A stretch of DNA of 64,000 nucleotides from Botryococcus braunii (taxonomy: Eukaryota; Chlorophyta; Trebouxiophyceae), in NCBI GenBank assembly GCA_002005505.1, contig KV908444.1, positions 45,001 through 109,000 of the forward strand, written 5' to 3'. Positions 1 to 22,300 of the stretch are shown here, piece by piece (position 1 is the stretch's first letter; every line of letters begins with the position of its first letter). The notes below the pieces were generated by a model. The model did no database searches. It had not been told where the DNA came from and was given only the letters and a program-made list of their open reading frames with translations. Position numbers and translations under genes: made by a program.

Positions 1-145
1 CTCATGCCAAATGCATCGCAATTCTCCTAGACTTCCAAGACAGCCTCTGCATGCCTGAAACGGGCATGTTTCTATGTATTCGCCGCATCCACATGCCTTT
101 CACAAAGGTCTGCACACATAGGGACCCCAGGAGGGGAGGGCTCAC

Positions 146-1187
146 GTGTTTCGTCGTCCCGCATGAACTTGACAAAGTCGTTCTTCAGCACGCGCATGAG
201 GATGGTAGCCAGGAATCCGGTCAGCAGCAGCACCGTCACGCACGAGTTGATTATGCTGAACCAGTGGATCTGTGTGCTCCCCCTCACACATCAGCATTGC
301 TCTTCATGCATAAGTGTACTGAGGTAGACAGGGATAAGGATACGGATATGGATAAGGATAAGGATGAGGAGCGCTTGCAAAAGGATTGATTTCATCAGTT
401 TGTCTGAAACCTAAGTTATTGTATCCTGCCTCAAATTGGATACTGGCATTGTAATAATCTGAATCACACCCACCCTGTTCTAGAATTAAAACGTCTTTCA
501 TGCAGCTAAGAAGCCTTCTTTGTGAGTAACCACTTGTGACGACACACGAGCAGACACACCGGCTACTGCAGCATCATCGCAGCGTATCTGCATCAAAGCA
601 AGAAGTGTGTATCAAGCTTGCGGATCTGGGCATGGCCAGCAGTGGAGAGAAGGGGACACCTCGAGGTGTTGGGGCAGGAAGGACCAGCGAGCGTATTTCT
701 CCATCCGGCGCTCGAAGGGGATGGGGGTCTCCCTCCACTTAACACTGTAGCTGTAGTCCACAATGATCTTGTCCCCCTCGGGCGCGGTGATGTCCAGCGC
801 CCGGGCCGTGTCAGTCGACACATTCACTTCAATCACGCGGTCCCCATTGTACAAGATGTCGAAGTGGAAGTGCTGGAAGAGCTGATAGAGGAACTCCGTC
901 TTACCCTTCCTAGGCACCTTCTCCACCTTCCCGATGAAGCCCCAAATGGGCAGATCGTCGTAAAACATCTGCAGCCAGAAAGTTCACCCCATCCCCTGTC
1001 ACTTTTGAACGAGTCTGATCCAAGTAGAGTTAGAGTCTCCCCTGCCCCCCACCCCCCAACCCCACCCCGCACAACAACAAGTCCACCATCCTCGGTTCCC
1101 CCCACCTTTCCCCCTTGTCTTGTCACTCCACAGTTGCAGCTTTTTCCGTATTTGCCCCTGTATGATTGTGCGTTGCTTGCTGTCTGT

Positions 1188-1278
<91 letters not shown>

Positions 1279-2599
1279 CCCGCGCGCGCACAAGCGCGGT
1301 TGTGTGTGTCCATGCCACGCCATGCACACTTCAACCTAAAGCCTCAAGTGCTACTATCATCTGACGAGCAGCTCACTGGTTCAAAACCCTGTTTGATTTT
1401 CGCCAACAGCCTCAATATCATCTGCTAAGCACACCACCTCATGCCCGGGGTACTGGAGGCCCCACCTGGAAGTAGTAGTCCCGCGCGACTGCATTGCGCA
1501 GCTTCTGCAAGTCTCCAGAGTTCAACGACTGGGAGCACAGGAGCTCGTCAGACTTGTCAACTCTGAACTGGATGTTGTAGGGTGTGTTCACTAGGCGATC
1601 CCCCTCCAGGACCTCCCCCAAGCCTTCTGTTTTGTATTCCAGAGGCTTATCTTTCCCATCCGATGTCGGCGTGCAGAAGGGCAGAGTATAGTACTGGTAC
1701 GTTTCACTGCAAGCCACGCCAGTAAGATAAGAACACAACCAAGTCTCGTATCAAGCATGAACTTAAATGTTCCCTTTGTAAGTGACCCTGCATGGATAGG
1801 GTCTGCAGAGCATTCTTTTTTTATAATGGACCAACGGCAAGCTGCGAAACCGAAGCCACGCCTTCTATGCCGTTGTTACACATTAATTGGACTTCGCATC
1901 AAGGAGCTTCTGAGCCAACCGTGCCTAGAAGCCTGCAACTTTTCTCCCATCGATATCTTCAGGAGCTCCACTGCAAAAGCCCAGCATATTTATTCCTAAT
2001 CTGACACTTTCCATAGGCCTTTGTAGGCAAAACTATGGTGGGGACAGTTGCAAAGGCTAGTGCAATAGTTGTTTTCATTGAGATATCATGTCACTTGAGG
2101 CATGCAACTGGGTTTTATGTCAATGATAGAATTTAGCCACCTCGTACAGTTTAAAATTTTCACTCATTGTTCCAACCCTTGCACGCCAACACAGACAGAT
2201 TACATGCAAAGCATCCACCAGTCACATTCCTTCTTCATTGAGGGAACAATCAATTGACACGAAAAATGTAAGGGGGAAAATTCCAAGTTTCAAAGTGTGA
2301 ACCACAAGAGAAGAAAGTCCATGGGTTTTGACTTTCACAGATCACGTTTCTTCTCTTGCAAAGGTTAGCACATACCTCGGATTCCCAAAAGGGCCAACTT
2401 TGTTCGCATACAACTTGATAGGGTCGTGCAGTTTATATTTGTGGTCAAACTCAGAGAGTAATATTCTTGTCCCACTCCGCTGCTGATTCAGAAACGAGGA
2501 CCAAGGAAACCCATCGACTTCCCTTGATCGTGCAAACGATCTACCGAGGCAGAAGGATGCTAACCAAACCAAATACCTCAGCCTTCCACCTGCTCCCAT
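146..2599 (-). CDS. TM9SF (nonaspanin/EMP70) family protein, 5' part
   Basis: Four exons join in frame on the minus strand: 2599-2376, 1706-1466, 968-660 and 269-146, with GT/AG borders and matching phases (2, 0, 0, 1). The start at 2599 opens a hydrophobic stretch ([13 protein letters not shown]) that fits a signal peptide. Next comes the lumenal domain with family landmarks: [11 protein letters not shown] joined across the first intron to [12 protein letters not shown], then [13 protein letters not shown], then [12 protein letters not shown]. The fourth exon encodes the first transmembrane helix ([19 protein letters not shown]) and the conserved LKNDF...RDDE that follows it. The remaining eight or so helices lie beyond the left edge. 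TM9SF proteins are nine-helix proteins of Golgi and endosomes involved in membrane-protein sorting. The NKVGP and GLGEVLxG motifs resemble the plant TMN11/12 and animal TM9SF1/3 branch. The intron at 969-1465 holds a GT array at 1188-1270. Confidence 0.93.
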
Positions 2600-3496
2600 C
2601 GAAGGCTGGGGCTATCGACAAGGAATTCCTTATAGAGACTGTGACCCACTCAAGTTCTGACTGTCCCACAACATCTCAGTATTCCATTGTCCACCACCAT
2701 GTGCACCAGATTAGAATAGAACCACCATTTAATCACGCAATGTTACTGGGCAGAGGTGACGGCATGAATGACTTGTTGCCTGGGGTGACGACACCTGGAA
2801 TAATGAAGGCTTGTGATGGCGGGTCCTCGTTCCGATCCCTCCGTACCTTCCTGCGCCCCTTGAGCACATCGGATGGGACGCGTCGGAAGGTCAATCTTTG
2901 GAAAGGTCAATCTCTTCGACGGACGGTTCAACCAACTGTCCGGCGGTCAGAACAGTACCAATGAAGATTTGCGAAGCATGTCCTTGCGCGATGGTCAATG
3001 CATTAATTGCCTTCTAACAATGCTGAAACATGTAAGAATAAACTGTGATGTACACGACTTGGACGTGTTTAGCACGAAACTGCGGTGGAACGAACGAGTG
3101 GTAGTTCCGGACGAATCCCAAGGTGTAGGACTGGTTGTTTGCCTCACACACCCATCATTAAATGCGGCTCATGTGGCAGCAGGACCTGTGCGCTTTCAGC
3201 GTCAGTGAGCGGTGAAGCTTAATATGTTGTCTTGATCACTGTGGGGTTTGTTCCACCTCACTAGCCTTAAGTTGCTGGACATATGTACTCTTGCTTCGTA
3301 CTACGACCATGTATAGAAATATAAATAGAAATCAATCTTCTTCTGCCCTCCTCAGGGGAGCTGGTGATAAGCAGGCCAGCTTACTAGGTCTGCCCTTTAA
3401 ACCTTGGTGCATCTCCACCACTTGTTTTGCTGCTGACATCAGCTCTTACAACTTGTTCGTTTGAAGGTTCTGCATTGAAACGCCCTCCCCCCTTCG

Positions 3497-3692
<196 letters not shown>

Positions 3693-4126
3693 CAAGCTCT
3701 CTAGAGTGAGTGTGTAACTCCATTAAGAACGAACAGCCATTCTCATTCACAATCACCCCGATCTTTGACGACGAAGGACTCCTTACTCGATCAAACCAAC
3801 TCTTCTTACAGACTTCGGGGGCGTTTCCCTCTCCTCATGACTGAACTGAAAACTGAAAGGACAAGTCTATAACTCCCACTCGCACTCCCAACAAGCCGAA
3901 CACCTGCTCGCAAGCCTAGCCGCAGTTCACTGCTGTGACCAACAGCCTCACGCACAGGAAGCCGTGCAAATCCTGTATACTGGTATAGGCAGGATTGATA
4001 CGTATCCTTTACGTCTGAACCACGAAATGGAGTCCTGATTCCAGCAGTACACGAGCTTCAAGCTGCAGTTCCGACTCGCGGCGCCTTTAGCCTCATAAGT
4101 GAAGCATATCCACACCGCAAACCACG

Positions 4127-4159
4127 TATCTTAAGGCCTTAATTAAGGCCTTAAAGATA
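4127..4159. repeat. 33-bp near-perfect palindrome
   Basis: The segment reads the same on both strands apart from one extra base in the right arm. It is centred on TTAATTAA and contains two AAGGCCTT blocks. It lies 15 bases before the tandem 62-bp repeat at 4174. Function is unknown. Confidence 0.8.
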
Positions 4160-4173
4160 CTTGTAAGCTTGAG

Positions 4174-4297
4174 CTAATTCTTAAGCTTACATGTGGGTAC
4201 GAGGAATCCGGCTGGATTACTGCAGGGGACGCAAGCTAATTCTTAAGCTTACATGTGGGTACAAGGAATTTGGCTGGATTACTGCAGGGGACGCAAG
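4174..4297. repeat. 62-bp direct tandem duplication
   Basis: Two head-to-tail copies (4174-4235 and 4236-4297) differ at about four positions. Both contain AAGCTTACATGTGGGTAC and GGCTGGATTACTGCAGGGG. No coding role is apparent. Confidence 0.9.
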
Positions 4298-5223
4298 CTT
4301 GGCACTCAGTGGTACCACTGAACACTGCGGGAGTACCCACGCGAGTTTGAAACATAAACAAGCAGCGCAGGTCCTGGAGCTGAATCAGAATCAGCAAAGC
4401 AAACGACGGCGGCGCAAAAACCTGATGCCTTAAGCGGATAACGGCGGCGCAAAACCTGTTGCCAATGGGGAGAGTATGGATTCCCCTGCGGTTTGATGGA
4501 GGAAAATTTGCATTGAAGTGAGACTGAGGAGTTCTGGGCTCCCTCGAAGACTTCTTTAAACGCTTTAAGAGAGCCGCCAAGCCAGGAGAGGCAGGTGATA
4601 TCCCAATAAACACCCACGAGCTGAAATCCAACAAGCGGTTGGGATGAATGAGAGGGCAGAATCCCTGAGTTTCAACCCAGTATGGATTCCAATGAAGTCT
4701 AATATATTATACCACACATGGACTCATCTAAATATATTGTCATACATGCATTCATCCATCCACATATATTATCAAATATGGATTCACAGGTAAAGTTGAG
4801 GTATGTCAGCCTCAGGGCCTCAGTGCCCTAAAAGTGCGCTTATGTATCAACATCCCCCAGTGCCCTTATCTATCAACATCCTAACGGCCAAAGGTGGGAA
4901 AACTCCAGTGAAATTTCCGCAGAAAATTTTGGGATTTGGGATCCCAGGCCAGTCCAGGAAAGCTGGACTGAAACCCAGTGCGCACTTGTAAACACAGCCA
5001 CGGGGTCAAACTGCCCAGAGTAGTGAGGTGGGAGTTTAAGAAATAAAGAAAGAATTACATCAACCCAGCCCAAAGGCTCTCGCCCCCATCTTCCTTTTGC
5101 TAAAACAGTGGGCGCTTGCGGAAACGCTTCTCTGGAGGACCTGCCTGCGAACTGGAACGAACTTAATTCGGAATTGAAAAAACCTCTTGAAAGTCTGCAA
5201 AAAGCTGGTGCCTAACTCGCAAG

Positions 5224-14260
<9,037 letters not shown>

Positions 14261-14620
14261 AATGACGCTAACGAAGGAAACTCACGATCCCTGCAATCTG
14301 CCTCCACGTCCGGACGCAAATTGTAACAATCGGGAAACAAAGGAAATGCACAAAAATCCAGACGTTCTCAATCCCGTGCACTTTTACAGAAGAATCGCTG
14401 GGGGCCTTTGCTGAAATCCGCCGCCCCCAAGTTTTCGCATACTCTGAACGGCAGTACGAGGGTGCTGCCGTCGACGTACCGGACAAGCGCACGTGCATGA
14501 TGAGCGCTTGGTGTGTGCGATAAGTGATATTGTGTTGCGTGGTTGCTTTTTGGGTTAACGGTTTTTGTGTTAGCCTTTGGTGTTTGTGGTCTTGCCTGGC
14601 TTTTGGGCTGTCCCTCCCCC

Positions 14621-14734
<114 letters not shown>

Positions 14735-15315
14735 CCCCCCCCTCCCCCCCCTCCCTCTCCTCCTCTCCCTCTCCCTACCTCTGTTACCGCGCTCGGCCTT
14801 TGTGCACGTGCCCCTTCCATTTTATGCCGTCCCCCCCCCCCCCCCCCCACCTCCTGGTCACATCGTTGTTCCTGCTCCCCCGTCAGGGCTGCCCATGGCC
14901 CCTGGCTTCTGAAATTGCGTATCAGGATGTAGGATACGTGGTGTGCGCTTAAGATATGGTTCGCTAATATGTGCAAGTGATATGAGTGTAATCTGTAGCC
15001 TTGAATGAAAAGTGAATAGTAGAAAACAAAATGGGGCAGAGCACTGTCGTCGTACTCCTTGTTTGATTAGGATCCAGTGCCGCCAGGAGAAGTGGTGCTT
15101 TCTGGGAGTGTGCACACAAACACAGATTCCTGTAGAAAATTGATAGGGCTGCTGAGAGAAGCCTGTCTGCCCGGACGCAACTTCCCCCTTTGCCTTTAAT
15201 AGCGCCATACACATCGTGCTTGTGAAAACTAGACTCTGCAACCTCCATAACATGAGGGGTCATAAGCTCACACATAGTTGGCTGGTGGAGAAGGCCCCCC
15301 CCCCCGGTGCTTTCC

Positions 15316-15361
15316 CTTCACTCTTTATTCTATCGGTAGGGTTGAAGAATAAAGAGTGAAG
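15316..15361. repeat. 16-bp perfect inverted repeat (hairpin) with a distant third copy
   Basis: The stem CTTCACTCTTTATTCT (15316-15331) pairs perfectly with 15346-15361 across a 14-base loop. The same 16 bases occur again at 16411-16426 in the left-arm orientation. AATAAAG inside the stem resembles a polyadenylation signal on both strands, but this is only an inference. Confidence 0.75.
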
Positions 15362-15940
15362 CCCATGCTCTGGATCGGACAACCTGCGCTGTAGGAGTCC
15401 TCTCGGTCCCATCACTAGCAAGAATCGTGTTCTCAGGGCAGAATGAAAAACAAGGTGCCATGGATTGAAGTTTCTGTTGCGAGCAGCATCCACAGGGAGG
15501 CCCATTCCCAGGGCACTGATAAGAAACAAGAACGCCCTTGCCTGAAACAGACTGACGGGACAATGCACAATATGCCATCGTGAGACTTACATATCCAGCT
15601 GAATTGTAGGGCATAGGTCCAACCAATTGTCACGACTTGCCTTAAACCCTATGCACAGTACACCAGATTGCAGCATCCACCTTCAAGGCCCTTCTCAGCG
15701 CAGGCAGGGAACGTAGGGTTTGCAAATTACCGTATTTTGGCTTTTGTACGGTATGTATGTACTACGGAATATAGCATGTACAGCTATACAGAAGTGGGGG
15801 AAACCACACCAAACGAACGGGCATGCATTGGTGATGAAGATAGACCACCGTATACAGCAGTGATTTTATCATCATCATTCTCAAATCAAGTCCTTAAGTG
15901 TTCACTGGAAGTGTGGGCAAAAGTCAAGAGATTTTGCAAA

Positions 15941-16002
15941 TCTCTCTCTCTTTCTCTCTCTCTCCCCCTTCCCTTTCCCTTCCCTTCCCCCCTCTCTCCC
16001 CC

Positions 16003-16037
<35 letters not shown>

Positions 16038-16205
16038 CCTCCCCCCCCCTCTCCCTTTCCCTTTCCCTCCCTCCCCCCTCTCTCTCTCTCTCAAAATCTC
16101 TCCCCCCCTCTCTCTCTGTCTCTCTCTCCCTCCCCCCCCCTCTCTCTCTCTTCCCACATCTCCCTCTCTCTGTTCCCCCGATCCACCCTGTCTCTCTCTC
16201 TCTCC

Positions 16206-16290
<85 letters not shown>
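15941..16290. repeat. Long CT/C-rich polypyrimidine tract
   Basis: About 350 bases of almost pure pyrimidine mix CT runs, C8-C13 runs and CCCTTT blocks. It could form triplex structures. No coding potential. Confidence 0.95.
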
Positions 16291-17433
16291 CTCTACCTTC
16301 CCTCCCCCCCTCCACCTCCCTCTCGTGTTTTTTACTACACCACCTTATGTTTTCGGCCCCTAGATCCCGCGTTCCCGCATGCACGATTTCTGGTGTGCGG
16401 TTAGGATAAGCTTCACTCTTTATTCTAAATCCAGGTTGATCTTCTTACTGCTTTGAGACAATCAACAACCTTTTCCAATATTCTCAAAAATGTCATGAAA
16501 CTTCTTTATTTACATGAACTTGCAGGTTTTTCTGGCCCGTGGTGCCAGGAACTGTACTGCAAGTGCTAGTGCAGTACTAAAAGTGCACCGGATTGGCATC
16601 GGACCAACTGTACACTCAGCCGTACCCTGGCTAAGGGTACGGTACGTATTGGGGGTACGATACTTACACTGTACGAAAGCGTGCAATTGCCAACCCTAAG
16701 GAAATTACACCAAAAAGGCTTTCGTAAAAAAATCAGTAAATCTCCTGCAGGATACGCTCTTGTTTAATAACCTTGGGCCTCAACATTACTCCGTGGCTCC
16801 CAAAATCGCAAATCTTCAAGCAGCTGCATTTCACTTCCACCCTCAAAACTGCATTTCATAGAAAGCTTTGATCCCTAAAACATATAAATCACTCGTGGTT
16901 GGTCTGCTTTTGCTTTGCAGACCCGGACACAGTTGAGCACAAAACTTGCCCCCATAATACCACTACCCCATACATCTTCCATTTTTAGAACTGGAATGTT
17001 CCTCACATTCCTCCATATCTTCCCAGACTGGAACCATCCCCTTCCACACATGTATGCATCCCCCCCCCCCCACCCCCACACACACACACAAACACCCACT
17101 GAAAAAACGGGGAAAAGAGGTTCCCACTTCTGTGCATTCCCTTCTGGCCACATAAGAGCCTGCTCTCCCACAGTCTAACTTACCTACTTGTGTTGCGCCA
17201 GGTACGACGAGGCGACCCGAAGAGCATCGTTGCTAAGCCTTGTAAATGTCTGCAAACAACCCCACAGGAATCTAAAGAGACCTGCCTGTAAAGCTGCAAC
17301 ACAGCCGCTATTTGTTGTTGCTGTAGAGTCCTTGCGCAGTCACAAACTTCAGATTGCAAACGCTCCCCCGCTCCCCCAAAAGAACTTCCTACTTCCGTGC
17401 TTCACTTCTACACTGCGTTCCTCTTCACAAACT

Positions 17434-19217
17434 TCAGGACCTGCCATGCCTAGAGGGCTTTGCTCCGGCAGACACAGCACGAGAAAACAGGGAGTCACTC
17501 CGAAGGCCCATTGTGCCCCTCGGGACTGCAGATACAAGGTCTCGCTCACTGTGGTCTCTATGTGCCTTAACTCTTGCAGCCTCGTCACTGCTCGAGGCCG
17601 TTGAATGGCTGTGGGTGCGAAGCCTCTGCTTTTCTTTCCGATATGTTTCTTCAACGACATATGGCGGCTCATTATCAGATGAGCCTTGTCGGCCCTGCAG
17701 TCTATCAGCAAGCCTGTGGTGAGGCAGCTTGCTTGATCGGGGCGAATCTTCATCTGCTGAATCATGGGCATAACCCAATCTGTCAGCCAGCCGGTCCCGC
17801 CCATGCTGATGTGGGCGGTTCGCAGCGTAAGGCCCGTCTTCGACATGGGGTGGGCCAAGTCTGTCAGCAAGCCTGTCTCGCTCCCTCCGATGCGTCCGCT
17901 TACTGGTGTAAGCAGCCTGCTCTGCATTGGCATCTTGCAGACGACTCAGTCTGTCTGCCAACCGATCCCGAGTTTTGCGGCGGCTCTGCTCCCTGGGGTC
18001 CGATCCCTCTTCATCGTCGGAGGCTTGCGTGCGGTTGTGCCGGTTAAGCCGGCGGAAAATTAGTGGCTCCCGTGCTTGTGAATCCTCAGAAGCCTCCACC
18101 ACAGGGTCCTGGTCAGAACCCTTCTTCTGCACATCGGTCTGATGGCTGTCATGCCTTTGCAGGTGCTCCTTCCTGTTGCCCTCTTGTGATGAACGGGGGT
18201 GTTCTGCACCAACAAGAAGTTGTTCAGCACACATTATGAGGCCTTCCAGCTAAGAAACCCAGGTTTCAAAAATTGGGTCATGAATTTGTTGAGGCAATAG
18301 CTCCCTGGGAGACTCTGTTCCCATATCAATGCTGACGAGAGACAAATTGGGAGGACCCCATACTGCACATAAAAACCAACTGAGCCAATAGTTCCTGCAT
18401 CTCTCGCGAGATAGTCCCATCTCCATTCCCCTCTGAAAGCAAATATGGAAAAGTTAAGGCTCAGGCCCGCAAGTTTTTGCAGCTTCGCTAGCTGCACAGG
18501 AATGGGAAAAAAATGTTGCAATATCTTGGGATTTGGAACGAATCTGGCTAGACATGGAGTAACTGCACATTGAGTGACAGCCAGGCTGACCCTCAACTTT
18601 AATTGGGCGCACAGGTGTTGGGCCCCGTGCAACAACCCTAGAGACATGTACAGCCCGTACAGGCCCCATCAATTGAGGATAAACCAGCTTGTGAAATACC
18701 AGACCATGCAAACAGTCCATGGGAGAACTGGCCCCAGCGTGCTCACCAGCATCTGCGAACGCAGGTTGGACATACTCTTGCAGAGGGATATCTGAAACTT
18801 CCACACCCATGGTAGCAGCCTGCTGGCCAAACTCAATGGATCCAGACCTTCTCTCCCGGCTCCGCCCTGCACAAAGTATGTGAAAAACAGGTGAAGCCTT
18901 GGCTCAGCCAAAGAAGAAACTCTAGGTAAGCCATCCATACCCCAGAAGAGTAAGACTCGGGCTGCATATACATGCCATGCTGCTGTTCAAAGCCAGCATG
19001 ACTTTAACATGTATGCCCTGTTTCAAGTGATTGCAGAAAAACAGCAAGTGAAACCCCCTAAAGAACAGCAATTCAACTTCTGATAGAATTTTGAAATGTC
19101 TCCTACCAATGACAGCTTTTAAGAGCAATCCAACTCTGGCAGTTCGTCCTTACAAGTACACGAAGAACTTGAGGCTCCTCATCCCCACCCAAGCATGCGC
19201 GCGTGCGCGCGCGCGCG

Positions 19218-19259
<42 letters not shown>

Positions 19260-19289
19260 CACATACACACACACACGCACACACACACG

Positions 19290-19328
<39 letters not shown>

Positions 19329-22300
19329 ACACACGCGCGCACACACAGCGCCCTCAGCGACAAAATTAGGGCCAAAAGACATACAAAGCAAATGTAGGGA
19401 CGGACCTTGCTCATCCCGACGTGACTTCTTCTTGCTCTCCTTTTTTTCCTTCTTCTCCTTCTTATGCTTCCGCTTCTTTTCTTTCTTGTGAGGTTCTCTA
19501 TCCCCGATGCCACTATCAGGCCTTCGCAGTTCTGGCCCAGGGATAGGCTCCTCTTTCATGTGACCCTCAGAAGGCTTGTCCACCGCAGAACCATTTTCCA
19601 CCGGCCATCCACTACATGGCACATCAGCAGTTGTAGGAGCTCGTCCCCCTGTGCCCTCATGTAACTGCTGCCCATCCCCGACAGAAACAGCGTGTTGCTC
19701 CTCGTGTCCATCTTCTACGGCTAGGGCCTCAGAAGCTTGGCTTGGGAGGTCTTGAACAGATTCTGTGCCAGCCATTGCTAAATCTTCAGGGGCCCCTTGT
19801 CCATCTGAAGGCTCAATCGTCGACTTGATAGGAAGACCTTTCTCAATTGCAACATCCTCCGAAAACACTTTCATTTTCCGGGGGTTTCGTCCTTCCAAAA
19901 TCGGCTGGGCATGCTTCCCCTTTCTTTCTTCCACTGCTATGCCAGACCGGACAGCTGGAGATAGTCTTGTCTTGGACGCACGACCCAGTGCATCTCCTGC
20001 TAATCCAGTTGATGGACGAAGTCTTTTCTTGTTGAGCTGCAGAACTTTGCGATCTTCAGATGCGCGCTGGCGCCCAGTGCCTCTTGCACCTCGAGATGGA
20101 GGAGCTGCAGAATCTCTCCGACCTACAGGCACTCCTGGAATTCAAAGGTGTGAACCAAGTAAATCCTAGTGCAAAACCTGGGGCAACAACACTTCAGCTG
20201 GCATATCGCCTCTCAGACTAGAATAGAGTGCAAAGATGGCATGAAAAACAAGTATATAACAGCAAGAACTTAGGCCTGAAAGGGATCACGCTGCCTTCCA
20301 GAAGTGCCAGCACATTACTGAGAGGATATTCAGCCACCGGGAAGCCAAACCGAAACAGGACTCTTGCAACCTACACTGAGACCACGTTCACAAATTCGGA
20401 TTCTCAAAACAAGTACTGAGGCAAACCCCTTATTGAGGGACCCTTCTTCCATACTCCACAATTATACAGAACACAAATCTACACACTTTTCACATTTACA
20501 TGACTCTCACCATGTGATGCACTCTCAGCACCCTTTGCCCGAGACATTCCATTAGCGAGTGAGCTCCGTGAAGGTATATGACCTTCAGTTTCTCTGCAGT
20601 TATCCCCATGCCATCAGATGGTTGCTGTTTAAACTGACTACAGGAACTCTAACATTGAAGAACAGCTTCAGGTAAACAGGATAGGATGCTTCAGTATTCG
20701 CCAGATGTTGCACCTTTGTTCCATTAACCCCCCCCCCCCCCCAGTTTGTTCCTTCCTTTGCAACTACCCCTGTAGAACTCCATGACACAAGTATGATGAG
20801 TCCGTCATATGGCAGCCATGAGACTTCATGCTGCAAAGTCAGCAAACAAACAGCCAGAGGGAGTAAACAAATTAGGAGACAAGATAACATGTTGGCAGGC
20901 GAACAGCAGCATCAGCAGACCGTATCGAGTGCCCCAAAGTTGCAGACATCGCTGGCAGTTTCAACATGCAGTGACAGACAAGATGCAATGGACCCGTTTT
21001 GAACCCTGTGCAATGGTGCAGGATGCAGACTTCATTCAAGATTCACTTTTGGTCACCCGCAGACTAATCCCTGACCACCAAAATGTCCTTGCTGCCTTGC
21101 AATATGAGTTGTGCAAGATGCCAACATGCAACACTACTAGCCGCCAGAACCCATTTCCACTTAATCCGCATCTCCAGTTTGACTCAGCAAATCACAGACA
21201 AACATACAACACGTGTCTGTGCTGTGCTCCTGATGCTGAACCAGTCATTTAGCCCCAAATTGGCTGCTGCCAGTAACTGCCATTGCAAGCTTTGGACCAA
21301 TAAGGCCAGGCAACCAATGCAATTACAAATGCATGTTACACCCTAGGCAAAATCACGGTCCCAAGAGGCGCTTGACAGTTAGTCCTGGCGAAGGGACATT
21401 CATCCGGCCTCCATTTACAGTAAAATGCACCAGAACTCTGCATCAAGTTCGTCACAGTAGTACATTCATAATAGGTTGTCGAACCCACTGGGAAGCCAAT
21501 CCTTTGTGCGTCGGGTCTTGCCTTGGCGACAAAGCAGTCTCATTCCCAGTAAGACAGCGAGCGGCCCTATTAAGCAAAACGAATGTGTCTTGTCCAATGC
21601 GCTGCAAACAAAGTCTAGCTGCAAAAAATGTCTCATCATTTCCCGCTTATTCAAGTGCTTGACATAGCACGTTGAAAAGGCGTTTGCTGCTGCCCAATGC
21701 GCCGTGACAATGTCCTTCAAGCTGGAATCTGCTATATATGTTCGCAAATGACATAATACCTTCTTCCACTTCTTGACACCAACACCAACAACAGGAAAAG
21801 GCCAGAGAATGCCCGACCTTGTAGACACAGGGAACACTTCAAAGACCGTTCCACGGCTCATAGTCCGGGGAGTGCTCAACGACTTCAGTGGCTCGACCCC
21901 ATAGGACTCTTCGCCAACCAGACGAGGGGGGCCATGGGAATGACGAGGTGTCAGAGCAGCTGCTCCAGATCTCCTACTCCCAAGCTGCTTTCCGTGGTCC
22001 CACAGTTTCTCCTCGGCTCCCGACAACTCCAACGCAGGTTCCTGTGTAAAACAATAAGTCTGAAGGGCAACTTCACATGCCATTTAGACAGTGCTGTACA
22101 ATGTAACCCCGTTCATGCAATCGTGTCGCAGATGGGTACAGACTACAAACGCAACAAGATATACCTGCTCATCAACCTCTCATTGAAATATCAGGACAGT
22201 ACCCTCCAACCTCCCAGCCAAATTCAGCCAATCCGACCACCTAGACATGCATTGCACTGCTATGGTACAGTTGCAGAACAACAAAGGAGCTCCAGGAAAG

